This document shows, piece by piece, positions 22,797 to 31,456 of a DNA stretch of 38,980 nucleotides. This DNA comes from Actinomycetes bacterium (GTDB taxonomy: Bacteria > Actinomycetota > Acidimicrobiia > Acidimicrobiales > Acidimicrobiaceae). The stretch covers positions 1 through 38,980 of the forward strand of contig JAJZBG010000021.1 of assembly GCA_021799035.1 (NCBI GenBank). The letters run 5' to 3'. The notes beneath the pieces are model-generated. The model did no database searches. It saw only the letters and a program-made list of their open reading frames with translations, and was not told where the DNA came from. A program made the translations under genes and the position numbers. Position 1 is the first letter of the stretch. Every line of letters starts with the position of its first letter.

Positions 22797-23659
22797 CTGG
22801 CACTCCAAGAAAAAAGGCCTCTAGGCCTCAAAACCAGAATCGCCAACATCACAACCATGGCTACCGCCGTCTCATAAGAACTCGAAACGTAGGCACCTAT
22901 CAACGTTTCAACAACCCCCAAAACGAGTCCGCCTGCAATAGCGCCGATTGGATCAACAAGACCCGCAATTATTGCCGCGCTGAATCCATTGATCGTCCAC
23001 GTGGTGTCGGAGCTGTACGCCATTGCGGTCATCGGAGTAATTAAATCTCCTGCCAAACCAGCAAGAATTCCGGCAATCACGAATGCTGCCAGGGTCGTCT
23101 TCAAAACCGGGATACTGCTAAGTCGAGCTGCAATCGGATTCGATGCCGAAGCGCGCATGCCCATGCCGTAGATGGTTCTTCCCAGAAACCATTGAGTAAG
23201 CCCGACTATTGCAAGAACAATGACCACGATCAGCACTTGCTGAGGCAGTACAAGAATGCTTCCTAAGTGCAGGGTCTTGTTTCCGACTGGAGACCCCAGC
23301 GAAACGGGATTGTCTCCGAAAAATGCCAGCAGCACCCCTTCAAATGCAATGCTGAGACCTACGGTGACCAGCAATGCCCTCAAAGTGCCACCAGTCTTCT
23401 GGGCGACTACGCAGATCATTGCCACCAACAGGCTTACTAGTCCCACCGCAAGCATACAGAGAAGCAGGACCTCGACGGCAGGGAGCTTGGCGCCGGTGGC
23501 AAGGCGAGCGGCGAGCATTCCGCCAATTGCGACAAAGCTGCCTTGCGTGAAGTTCACAATTCCAGTCGCACGATACACAAGAACGAAACCAAGCGCGACC
23601 AAACCGAAGGTCATCCCTGAAGCTATACCGATTATGAGATTGTTTGCAAAAGTAGTCAT
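22793..23659 (-). CDS. livH: LivH-type ABC transporter permease
   Basis: This 288-residue permease has the LivH pattern: IASGMTFGLVALGFVLVYRATGIVNFTQGSF at the N-terminus and IIAGLVDPIGAIAGGLVLGVVETLIG near the end. It partners LivM in the second importer. It begins 4 bases after the LivF stop and overlaps LivM by four bases, so the set is tightly coupled. Confidence 0.92.
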   Translation of the reverse strand: MTTFANNLIIGIASGMTFGLVALGFVLVYRATGIVNFTQGSFVAIGGMLAARLATGAKLPAVEVLLLCMLAVGLVSLLVAMICVVAQKTGGTLRALLVTVGLSIAFEGVLLAFFGDNPVSLGSPVGNKTLHLGSILVLPQQVLIVVIVLAIVGLTQWFLGRTIYGMGMRASASNPIAARLSSIPVLKTTLAAFVIAGILAGLAGDLITPMTAMAYSSDTTWTINGFSAAIIAGLVDPIGAIAGGLVLGVVETLIGAYVSSSYETAVAMVVMLAILVLRPRGLFSWSAR

Positions 23660-23663
23660 AGCC

Positions 23664-24401
23664 CTAAAGGTCTCCGCTTCCTAGATACGCCGCCTCGAGC
23701 AGTCCTTTTTCCCTAAGTTTTGCTCCCTCTCCTTGAGCAACAACCTTTCCTTGCTGAAGCACGTAGCCGTAGTCCGCAAAATGAAGTGCTGCTTCCGCAT
23801 TTTGCTCTGCCAAAAGGACAGCCCCGCCGGTGGAGGTCCATTTCTGGAGGTTCACGAACACTCCTTCGACCATCAGAGGTGACAAGCCGACTGTCGGCTC
23901 ATCAAGCACTATCATCTTCGGTCCAGAACTCATCGCCCTTGCTAGCGCCAGCATCTGCTGCTCTCCTCCACTGAGGGTCCCAGCGCGCTGCGAAAATCTG
24001 GATCTAAGCACTGGAAACTGTTCTAGAATCTCCTCGATTCTCGGTGATACCTCCCGGGTCAGAGTCCGGCGAAGCTTCTGCCAACCCGAGTAGCTGCGGT
24101 ACGCACCAAGCACGAGATGCTCTTCGACAGTCATGTCATGCCAGAGCTGACGGCGCTCCGGCACTATAGCAATTCCGAGCCTCGGACGCATCTCGACATC
24201 ACTCGACACTTCTCGGCCGTCCACCCGCACTAGCCCTTGCCTCAATGGGACAAGCCCGGCAAGAGCTTTGACAACCGTAGTCTTCCCGGCGCCATTGGCT
24301 CCAAGAATCACGGTGAACTTTCCATCACGGGCTTCAAGACTGACGTCGTCTAGCGCCCGAATGGAGCCGTAGCTGACCGAGACCTTCTCAACCTGCAGCA
24401 T
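23664..24401 (-). CDS. livF: LivF-type ABC transporter ATPase
   Basis: This 245-residue ATPase subunit of the second importer has Walker A GANGAGKTT, Q-loop IVPERRQLWHDMTVEEH (Gln shifted in the usual LivF manner), signature LSGGEQQ, Walker B MIVLDEPTVGLSP, and LLAEQNA at the H-loop position. It overlaps the LivG end by 14 bases. Confidence 0.92.
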   Translation of the reverse strand: MLQVEKVSVSYGSIRALDDVSLEARDGKFTVILGANGAGKTTVVKALAGLVPLRQGLVRVDGREVSSDVEMRPRLGIAIVPERRQLWHDMTVEEHLVLGAYRSYSGWQKLRRTLTREVSPRIEEILEQFPVLRSRFSQRAGTLSGGEQQMLALARAMSSGPKMIVLDEPTVGLSPLMVEGVFVNLQKWTSTGGAVLLAEQNAEAALHFADYGYVLQQGKVVAQGEGAKLREKGLLEAAYLGSGDL

Positions 24402-25179
24402 GACTCGTCAACGCCCCGCCAAGATAGGCTTCTTTCACGCGCACATCGGTGCGAATATCGCTCCAACGCCCATGGCATATCACCTGACCGAAATCAAGCA
24501 CAGTGACCTCATCAGAAAGCTGCTCAATCATCGACATATGGTGCTCAACAAGCAATAGCGAAATGCCCTGACCAACCAGAGTGCGAATGGCCTCTACCAT
24601 AACTTCCATCTCTTCTTTGCTCAGTCCCGCACCAGGCTCGTCGAGCAAGATGACCTCGGGTCTGGAAGCCATTGCTCTGGCAAGTCCAACCATGCGCTGC
24701 TTGCCAAAAGGAAGCACCGCAAGCTCGACCTCACTATCATCTGAGAGACCGACAGCATCCATGATCGAAAGAACAGATTCACTCTCGGAACGCCTGAACC
24801 TCCTGATGGCACCGGAGCGAACCACAAAGTCTGACAACCCGCGTGGTCCATGCACATGAGAACCCAGGAGTATGTTCTCAAACACTGTCAGCCGTGGGAA
24901 GCCCCGGACGTCTTGAAAGGTTCGCACCAGCCCCTTACACACACGGTCTTGTGCCGACAGTCGATCGATGCACTCGCCTCGAAGGAAAATCTGCCCTTTG
25001 TCGGGCTTCATGAAGCCGCTGGCAACACTTATCAGCGTTGACTTCCCTGCTCCATTGGGCCCAATTATTGCATGGACGCTTCCCTTGCGAACCGAGAAAT
25101 TAACGTCTCGGAGGGCCGCAAGCCCTCCGAACGATTTGCTGATTCCACGTGCCTCAAGAATCGGTGAATCTACTGACAT
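24388..25179 (-). CDS. livG: LivG-type ABC transporter ATPase
   Basis: This 263-residue ATPase subunit has Walker A GPNGAGKST, the LivG-specific insertion after the Q-loop (VRTFQDVRGFPRLTVFENIL), and Walker B VILLDEPGAGLSKEE with VEHHMSM at the H-loop. The signature reads LPFGKQRMVGLARA, with FGKQ in place of the usual SGGQ; this is a known type of variation in LivG but a notable departure. It overlaps the solute-binding gene end by 10 bases. Confidence 0.91.
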   Translation of the reverse strand: MSVDSPILEARGISKSFGGLAALRDVNFSVRKGSVHAIIGPNGAGKSTLISVASGFMKPDKGQIFLRGECIDRLSAQDRVCKGLVRTFQDVRGFPRLTVFENILLGSHVHGPRGLSDFVVRSGAIRRFRRSESESVLSIMDAVGLSDDSEVELAVLPFGKQRMVGLARAMASRPEVILLDEPGAGLSKEEMEVMVEAIRTLVGQGISLLLVEHHMSMIEQLSDEVTVLDFGQVICHGRWSDIRTDVRVKEAYLGGALTSHAAG

Positions 25180-26426
25180 TTTGTCGGCACAGCTTCGCCG
25201 TTTACAATTCGAGCCATTATTTCATCGGAAAGCTGCACACCAGTGTGATTGGTGGGGGTCCATTTGATCGTCCCCATGAAGCTGTTCACACTGAAGTTGT
25301 TCAGCTTTGCCTGCATGGCAGAAGCTGTCGTGGCGCCGTCTTTGACCAAGGTGCCGATGATGGAAGCGTCATCATGGCCAAAGGAGGCAAACAACCCAAA
25401 TGGGATCTTGTAGCTCGAAGTAAAGCTGGTTGCAAAGCTCTGAATTGCAGCTCCATCCGTGACGGATGACGGAAGATGCTTAAGAAGGTCTGCAGGCACA
25501 GTCCCGTCCAGCATCCCGTTCACAGCACCAGGCACTTCAGACAAGAACGACTGATCTGTATTGGCCGCAGATCCGACTAGAGGCGCCTTAATTCCAAGTG
25601 CTGCGTGCTCCTTGACAATGACCACGGGGGCCGTTCCAACACCCCAGTAGACAATCGCCTGTGCTGGCGTGCTGTTGAGAGCCAGCAGCTGAGTTTCGAA
25701 GTTCGTCCCCGTAAGGTCGTAGGTCTGGTTGCCTACAATGCTCACGTGGTACTTCGCCGCTTGCGAGATGAGGTCTGCGTTCCCTTGCACACCTAAGGCC
25801 TCGTTGTCGTGCAGGACAGCAACTTTGGTTATCCCCTTGCAAGCGAAATAGCTTAGGTATCGCTGGTCGCTGTAGCGAGTCGTGGTGCTGAGGTCGAAGA
25901 CCCACGGATTCACCGGTGAGGTGATCGTTTCGTCAGCAGTGTTGGTGATGACAGGAATGTGGGCGGCTTCGAAAATTGGCGCCACCGCATGCGCGGCGGT
26001 ACCAAACTCGAGACCAAGCACGGCGGCAACGTGATCGGACACGAGTTGGTGCGCCTGAGTCACGGCCAGATTTGGATTCGTCTGCCCATCAAGGAATATT
26101 CCCTGGATCTGATGTCCGTTAATGCCTCCAGACTGATTTATCTGATCAAAGACCATCTGAGCTGCATCGCGCAGTGGAGTGCCCAACGCAGCGTATGCTC
26201 CAGTGTCATTGGTCATTACGCCGATCTTGATCGGCGCCGAACTTGCGCTTGTTGAAGACCCCGACCCTGTGGTCGAAGGCGCTGACGTTTTGGTCGAACT
26301 TGCCGTTGAAGCGCTAGAAGACCCACAAGCTGCTAATACAACGGCGCCGGTGGCCAGCAGTGACCATAATTTGGGACGTTTCCCCAAGTCACCAGCTTTA
26401 ACGGCCTTACCAACGTTAATGTTCAT
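25170..26426 (-). CDS. Branched-chain-type ABC transporter solute-binding lipoprotein
   Basis: This 418-residue Peripla_BP_6 protein has a clear lipobox (VVLAACGSS), a long Ser/Thr tether and the ligand-binding domain starting IKIGVMTNDTGAYAALG. It captures substrate for the second importer. It is the first gene of its operon (binding protein, LivG, LivF, LivH, LivM), the reverse of the first importer, where the binding protein is last. GGGGGG precedes the ATG. The ligand is not predictable from sequence; context suggests an organic acid. Confidence 0.92.
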   Translation of the reverse strand: MNINVGKAVKAGDLGKRPKLWSLLATGAVVLAACGSSSASTASSTKTSAPSTTGSGSSTSASSAPIKIGVMTNDTGAYAALGTPLRDAAQMVFDQINQSGGINGHQIQGIFLDGQTNPNLAVTQAHQLVSDHVAAVLGLEFGTAAHAVAPIFEAAHIPVITNTADETITSPVNPWVFDLSTTTRYSDQRYLSYFACKGITKVAVLHDNEALGVQGNADLISQAAKYHVSIVGNQTYDLTGTNFETQLLALNSTPAQAIVYWGVGTAPVVIVKEHAALGIKAPLVGSAANTDQSFLSEVPGAVNGMLDGTVPADLLKHLPSSVTDGAAIQSFATSFTSSYKIPFGLFASFGHDDASIIGTLVKDGATTASAMQAKLNNFSVNSFMGTIKWTPTNHTGVQLSDEIMARIVNGEAVPTKCQ

Positions 26427-26909
26427 GGTTTCCCCCCCTTGAACATTGCTCCCCGTTTTACTTAAACGGCGGCTGTTTCTAAGTGGCTAGCCGTTGCTAC
26501 ACATACGTTGAGTACATTAGTTAACGATAACCGAGCTGATAATATCAAGCCCCTTTCAGGTTTGCCAATCTGAAGCTCATAGAAATTCGATGGAAAATCG
26601 AAATAGCGGAAAGCGCGGCAATCCTGTGACTTTCTTCGATGAGACATTTCAAATGAACGCCATTGCTTTGAGAATCAGGGAGCGGAGAGGGAAGCGAGCC
26701 TTCGTTGAGGTGGTCTTTGCAGATTCTGATTTAACACTCGCCGTCGCACTGATGTAAGTTCAAGAATCGTATTGAACCCTTTGGCGGAGACGACCAAAGG
26801 TGCTCAGTATCCAACTCAAAGTGGGGGTTGGCTCGTTCAGCTTAGGGGAAACAGTGCAACGGGCTCTTTCTAAGTATTCAAGGATCGGCTTTCATAGAAA
26901 AGAGAGAAC
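26427..26909. other. Divergent intergenic region
   Basis: These 483 bases separate the leftward importer operon and the rightward amidohydrolase. They must hold both promoters, but no hexamer pair better than weak matches was found, and the TTGACA-N17-TATGCT module is absent. No gene was supported. Confidence 0.5.
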
Positions 26910-27932
26910 ATGAAGATCGATGCATTTTGCCATATCATGCCTCGCAAATACTACGACCGCTTTTTCGAGCTGGGCGTGACTAAAGAGGCCGCAAACCTCA
27001 GGAAGAGGGTGTCGAACATCCCATCGATGGTTGACCTGGACGTGCGTTTCAAGCAGATGGATGAGTTCGGCGACTATCGCCAGGTCATCAACCTTGCCTC
27101 CCCACCGGTGGAGACGCTGGGTTCACCAGCCCTTTCCAAGGAGATGGCCCGGCTGGCCAACGAATCCATGGCTGAGCTCGTTGCGAAATATCCCGACCGC
27201 TTTGCAGGCTTCTTTGCAGCCACTCCACTCGATGATCCAGAAGCTGGAGTTGAGGAGTACAACTATGCCATGGACTCCCTTGGTGCTGTGGGTGCACAGA
27301 TCTATACCGACGTTCACAGCAAACCAATGGACCTTCCAGAATTCGAACAATACTGGGAGAATGCAGCCCAAAAAGGAGGCATGATCCAGGTCCACCCTTC
27401 GCGCAATTCAAGCTGGCCGGATTACCCCACCGAGACCCGGTCGCGCTTCGAGATCTGGTGGACGCTTGGCTGGGAGTACGACCTTTCGGTCTTTCAATCC
27501 AGACTCGTCTTCAGCGGCGTGCTGGAAAGGCACCCCGACTTGAAGCTATTGATCCACCATGGCGGCTCGATGATTCCCCACTTTGCAGGGCGTGTCGGAC
27601 CAGGATGGGATCAGCTTGGAGCGCGCACTCCCGAAGACCAGAAGGCTGACGTCGAGCACTACCCCCTGACAAAGCGCCCAATCGAGTACTTCAAGATGAT
27701 GTACGCCGATACAGCGATGTTCGGAGCAGCTCACGCGCTAAGGTGCAGCATCGACTTCTACGGTGCCGATCGTGTTCTCTTTGCCTCTGACTCCCCCTTC
27801 GACCCCGAAAAAGGTCCCGGATACATACGTGCAACTATTGCCAACATGGAGGAGATCGGACTTTCTGACTCAGAAAAGAACAAGATCTACACGGATAACG
27901 CTGCTCGTCTCTTGGGAGTCAAGGTCAGCTGA
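26910..27932 (+). CDS. Amidohydrolase_2 family (ACMSD-like) protein
   Basis: This 340-residue TIM-barrel metalloprotein belongs to the family of ACMSD and gamma-resorcylate/o-pyrocatechuate decarboxylases, so nonoxidative decarboxylation or hydrolysis of an acid is likely. It opens MKIDAFCHIMP where ACMSD reads MKIDxHxHxxP. His8 is kept, but the first metal His is Phe6. The other expected metal/catalytic residues are present: His162 (QVHPSR), His216 (LLIHHGGSMIPH) and Asp294 (LFASDSP). Metal coordination may therefore rely on fewer ligands. The ATG follows a GAGAG ribosome site. A hairpin lies between it and fdhD. Confidence 0.88.
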   Translation: MKIDAFCHIMPRKYYDRFFELGVTKEAANLRKRVSNIPSMVDLDVRFKQMDEFGDYRQVINLASPPVETLGSPALSKEMARLANESMAELVAKYPDRFAGFFAATPLDDPEAGVEEYNYAMDSLGAVGAQIYTDVHSKPMDLPEFEQYWENAAQKGGMIQVHPSRNSSWPDYPTETRSRFEIWWTLGWEYDLSVFQSRLVFSGVLERHPDLKLLIHHGGSMIPHFAGRVGPGWDQLGARTPEDQKADVEHYPLTKRPIEYFKMMYADTAMFGAAHALRCSIDFYGADRVLFASDSPFDPEKGPGYIRATIANMEEIGLSDSEKNKIYTDNAARLLGVKVS

Positions 27933-27943
27933 AGCAGTTGGAA

Positions 27944-27966
27944 GATGGGCCGAAAACCGGCCCATC
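27944..27966 (+). terminator. Hairpin between amidohydrolase and fdhD
   Basis: GATGGGCCG and CGGCCCATC form a perfect 9-bp stem with loop AAAAC, starting 11 bases after the amidohydrolase stop. No T-run follows, so it may be a terminator, a partial attenuator or an mRNA end stabiliser. Confidence 0.6.
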
Positions 27967-28036
27967 AAATGCATCATGATTTCGGAAAGCGTGGACCCTG
28001 GCAAATTGAAAAGCTTCCCACGAGGAGGGCAAGGAA

Positions 28037-28909
28037 ATGGCACTAGGAGCAGAAAGCGCCTCAATACGCCGACCAACCCAAGATACACAGATCATCGCAG
28101 TCAGAAATGGCTCGGTGATGACTCGACCCGATTCGCTTGCAACCGAAGAGCCAATGGAAATCAGGATCCGCGGGCACAACCAGGAACCAGTTCCCATAAC
28201 GACCACTATGCGCACCCCTGGAAACGACTTCGAGCTAGCTGCCGGGCTCCTCTTTTCCGAGGGGATTCTCGCTTCCAGAGAAGACATCAGGACAATTCGC
28301 TATTGCGACAATGTGGCCGATAAAGACCAGATGTTCAACGTCGTGACTGTGGAACTAACCGGCGATTACGATGACAGCCAAAGACAGCGAAGTTTCATCT
28401 CCACGTCCGCTTGTGGAGTATGCGGGACAACAGCTATAGAGGATCTCTCGCTAAAGTGCCCCTACGTCGCATCACAGCTGACTATTGAGATACAAACACT
28501 TCTTGAGATTCCAGGCTTGCTGAGACGAAGCCAGAAATTGTTTTCCCGGACCGGAGGGCTGCACTGCGCAGGAGTCTTTGATAAAGACGGAAGGCTCGAG
28601 AGCATTCGTGAAGATATCGGTCGGCACAACGCTCTAGACAAGGTCATTGGCCACTTTTTCCTGAAAAAGCAACTCCCGCTTTCGGACAGAATCCTTGGTC
28701 TGTCAGGAAGAATCGGATTCGAGCTGGTTCAAAAAGCTGCCATGGCACAGATTCCAATAATCGTGGCCATATCTGCCCCATCGTCTTTAGCAGTGAAGAC
28801 CGCAGAAAGCCTAGGAGTCACTCTTGTTGGGTTCACCCACGACTCAAGCGCAAACATCTACACTCATGCTGAAAGGATCAAGCTTCCATTGGCGTCATCG
28901 ATTCACTAG
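28037..28909 (+). CDS. fdhD: Formate dehydrogenase accessory sulfurtransferase FdhD
   Basis: This 290-residue protein would transfer sulfur from a cysteine desulfurase to the Mo/W-bis-MGD cofactor, which formate dehydrogenase-type enzymes need for activity. The diagnostic SACGVCG motif holds the two sulfur-relay cysteines. TMRTPGNDFELAAGLLFSEGI, FSRTGGLHCAG, REDIGRHNALDKVIG and SGRIGFELVQKA are all family hallmarks. A GAGGAGGG ribosome site precedes the ATG. No formate dehydrogenase is encoded in the window, so the natural client here is the Mo/W enzyme at 16933-19551 (inference). Confidence 0.95.
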   Translation: MALGAESASIRRPTQDTQIIAVRNGSVMTRPDSLATEEPMEIRIRGHNQEPVPITTTMRTPGNDFELAAGLLFSEGILASREDIRTIRYCDNVADKDQMFNVVTVELTGDYDDSQRQRSFISTSACGVCGTTAIEDLSLKCPYVASQLTIEIQTLLEIPGLLRRSQKLFSRTGGLHCAGVFDKDGRLESIREDIGRHNALDKVIGHFFLKKQLPLSDRILGLSGRIGFELVQKAAMAQIPIIVAISAPSSLAVKTAESLGVTLVGFTHDSSANIYTHAERIKLPLASSIH

Positions 28910-28933
28910 CGGCTACAAGAGCGCCTTATTATT

Positions 28934-29161
28934 TCACTCCTGCATTTCGCTAGCGAGCTTCTCAGCTAGAGCCTTTCCCTGCTCTGCAGAGAGTCCTGCA
29001 CGCGCAACCAGCCAGCAACTTATAGGAGCAGCTGTTCTTTCTGAAGAATGTGCGGCAGTTCCGGCCAAGGATAGAAGAGCCTCACGCTCTTCGTCGGTGG
29101 GCGCGGCCACATTGAGTGCCGCAGCCAACGAATCGATCCACTCCTTCTCAGTCTTTGGCAC
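28934..29161 (-). CDS. DUF6457-like small protein
   Basis: This soluble protein of about 75 residues contains KEWIDSLAAALNV, a helical middle and HSSERTAAPISCWLVARAGLS. It resembles the actinobacterial DUF6457 domain, which is often encoded with or fused to molybdenum-cofactor proteins; that association is from memory. The GTG at 29161 is preferred because GGGGAGG lies 7 bases upstream. The ATG at 29191 has no ribosome site. It converges on fdhD with only 24 bases between the stops. The function is unknown. Confidence 0.7.
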   Translation of the reverse strand: MPKTEKEWIDSLAAALNVAAPTDEEREALLSLAGTAAHSSERTAAPISCWLVARAGLSAEQGKALAEKLASEMQE

Positions 29162-29314
29162 CGAGCGACCTCCCCTAGTCTCATCGAACATGAAGTGCTA
29201 CGGTATTCTATTTTCGGCCGCGTGAGTCCGCAACTCCTGCCCTAACCAACGTAGTTCTGGGTTGTGCGAGTCCAACCCCGCCTAAGAGCCATGAGTGCCC
29301 GAGTCTCCAGGAAA

Positions 29315-30406
29315 TCAGTCCCTGATGTCCTGGAGGAACCATTCCAAGGGCAAGTCTTGGCCGAGTCCTAGTTCCTTCGCAAGCCGATATACGTGCCCTC
29401 CGACCGAAGCAAACTGAAGTCCCTGCGTACCAGTGCCGACAAATAGAGTCACCTGGTCATCTGAAGTGCGCCCAGGGAATTTCCCTGTCTCAACGTCCAG
29501 CATGGTTGGATACTCTCCGACGGACGAGTTTCGAGCGCCAGGAATCCTTGCTCGATCTTCTGGCTTGCCGGCAACATAAGCGGCGATTCCTCCAGCCTTC
29601 CATTCGAGCATTGGCACCGGCGTGCCAAACGGCACTGTATTGATGCCGAGCTGCACAATCACGTCAGCACTCTTGACTAGGGCGTCGCTGAGCTCGCGAC
29701 GAGTAACACAGACAACGTGTGCACCACGCATGATCCAGTCGGCATCAAAGGTGGGAATCATGGAATCGGTTGCCGTGGCAACAATTAGCGAGTCGCTCAC
29801 TGCTTCGCGTGGACTATCAACCGCAACAACATTGATGCCTAGCTTCTTTGACATCTCCTCGGCAAATACCAGCCGGTGGCTCCGCGTGGGACTGAAGACG
29901 CGTACCTCTTTTAAAGGACGTACTAGAGCAAACGACTCGAGAAAAGTATGTGCCATCCCTCCTGAGCCAAGCAATCCAACCGTGACAGCGTCTTTTCGCG
30001 CTAGAAGATCCACCCCGATACCCATCGAACCGCCGACGCGCATGTGTTGCAGATATCCATCATGGATGAGTGCAAGAGGCTCTCCGTCAGTGCAGCTGAA
30101 CAGGATCATGAACCCGCAAAACAGTCCGGGACGCACCGCGTAGTTGTCTTGAGTTGTACCCCCATCCGGCCAGGTCATTACCTGGGACTTGATGCGGACA
30201 GCCACCACCCCAAAACTTGCTGACGCACCTACCATGTCACCCCAGCGATAGTAGCTATCTGATCGTCCTGTAGGCAGGTAGTAGTCGATTCTGGGACCAT
30301 AAGTGGCTTCGCCACGCTTTAGATCGTCATAGCCCGTTCGAAGCGCCCACATCGTCTCGCGCATATCCAACACCGACATGACGTCGTCATTATTCAACAG
30401 CAACAC
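29315..30406 (-). CDS. Ornithine cyclodeaminase/mu-crystallin family protein
   Basis: This Rossmann-fold protein of about 363 residues has the OCD/mu-crystallin layout: VLLLNNDDVMSVLDMRETM, an N-terminal substrate domain, then the NAD(P) motif VGLLGSGGMAHTFLE and RVFSPTRSHRL. Members include ornithine cyclodeaminase, ketimine reductases and the tyramine oxidase B-subunit-like group, which this most resembles (RIDYYLPTGRSDSYYRWGDM). It may reduce an imine or 2-oxo compound. The GTG at 30406 is chosen because GGAGAGG lies 6 bases upstream and it fits the family start. An alternative frame opening at 30553 adds 49 residues and overlaps the preceding SDR gene. It is third in the bicupin-SDR-OCD operon. 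Confidence 0.82.
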   Translation of the reverse strand: MLLLNNDDVMSVLDMRETMWALRTGYDDLKRGEATYGPRIDYYLPTGRSDSYYRWGDMVGASASFGVVAVRIKSQVMTWPDGGTTQDNYAVRPGLFCGFMILFSCTDGEPLALIHDGYLQHMRVGGSMGIGVDLLARKDAVTVGLLGSGGMAHTFLESFALVRPLKEVRVFSPTRSHRLVFAEEMSKKLGINVVAVDSPREAVSDSLIVATATDSMIPTFDADWIMRGAHVVCVTRRELSDALVKSADVIVQLGINTVPFGTPVPMLEWKAGGIAAYVAGKPEDRARIPGARNSSVGEYPTMLDVETGKFPGRTSDDQVTLFVGTGTQGLQFASVGGHVYRLAKELGLGQDLPLEWFLQDIRD

Positions 30407-30524
30407 GTTGCACCTCTCCAGATCCCTGTTCAGCAAAGATGGGATTTCGACTTCAACTCCGAACTCTGCTGCCTTAGCCAATGTTCCTGCAAGTGCCGAC
30501 TTCATCGCCAGTTTGGCAACATTC

Positions 30525-31379
30525 CTAACGCACCACGGATGCGCCCCCATCAACCCAGATGTTCACCCCGGTAACATAAGAGGCAAGATCTGAAAGCAGA
30601 AAAAGGATCGCTCCGACGTAATCTTCGAATTTCCCTCTCCTGGACAAAGGAATCCGCCTGGTTGGCGTCGGGTTGCCTTCAGGATCCGAGGTTATCGGAG
30701 GCAGTCCAGGCGACTCGTTGAAACGCCTGAGGTTCGAGGGAGTCTGTCCGGGGCTAATCGTGTTGACCCTTATCCCATATCGACCCAGGTCGACTGAGAG
30801 CTGTCGGCTCAGATGCTCCAGCGCGGCCTTGGCCGGCCCATAAGTGATCCTGTGCGGAGTGACCCTGTGGCCTCCGATAGAGGAGACGTTGACAATAGAG
30901 CCTTTCGTGTGTTGCTTCATCACCACAGCGCAAGCGCGTGCAAGATACATCGCCCCAACCAGATTGGTGTTTAGCACGGCGGCTATTTCCGAATCCTCCA
31001 CTTCTTCTAAATGCCGGCCAGAATCCCCTATAGCTGCCAGATTGACCAAGGCGTCTATCCGCCCCCACTTATCCGCAACAGAGTTGACCGCGGTATCCAC
31101 TTGAACACTGCTGGATACATCCGCCACAAGGCCAAACACTTCGCCGCCATAGCTGACGCTCTGGACGCACTCCTTCACCCGAACTTGCGAACGACCTGTT
31201 ATTGCAACCCGCGCACCCATCTTTGACAGCGCTGCAGCACAATGAGATCCGATGGCTCCGCTCCCGCCGGCAATAACGACTACCGAGGTCTCGTCGATCC
31301 CCGGAAGCACTGGGGGCTTGGCCACATAGTCATTTGTAACCATATCGACGCCATTTTTCTCAGATCCTATTTGAACCAC
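30525..31379 (-). CDS. SDR-family oxidoreductase
   Basis: This protein of about 284 residues is a short-chain dehydrogenase with nucleotide motif IAGGSGAIGSH, Arg in ITGRSQ (suggesting NADP), NVSS for the catalytic Ser and Tyr-x3-Lys in YGPAKAALE. The usual NNAG is NLAA. The C-terminus reads YVTGVNIWVDGGAS. The start is placed at the GTG at 31379 because AAGGAG lies 5 bases upstream; that ribosome site falls inside codons 2-4 of the longer frame from 31394, which has none of its own. It follows the bicupin gene closely and is probably cotranscribed. Confidence 0.85.
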   Translation of the reverse strand: MVQIGSEKNGVDMVTNDYVAKPPVLPGIDETSVVVIAGGSGAIGSHCAAALSKMGARVAITGRSQVRVKECVQSVSYGGEVFGLVADVSSSVQVDTAVNSVADKWGRIDALVNLAAIGDSGRHLEEVEDSEIAAVLNTNLVGAMYLARACAVVMKQHTKGSIVNVSSIGGHRVTPHRITYGPAKAALEHLSRQLSVDLGRYGIRVNTISPGQTPSNLRRFNESPGLPPITSDPEGNPTPTRRIPLSRRGKFEDYVGAILFLLSDLASYVTGVNIWVDGGASVVR

Positions 31380-31456
31380 AACTTCTCCTTGCATCTATGG
31401 GGCCAGCCCCGCGCTTGCTCTCAGAAGCGCAGGAGCGGGCGGTCGTGCGCTCTTCA

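Noticed and set aside
26427-26909. Search for the TTGACA/TATGCT/GGAAT module before the second importer and the amidohydrolase
   Set aside because: No match was found on either strand, so these units are not placed in the same proposed regulon.
27763-28323. 186-codon rightward ORF
   Set aside because: It overlaps the end of the amidohydrolase and the start of fdhD in another frame. Both of those have strong family motifs.
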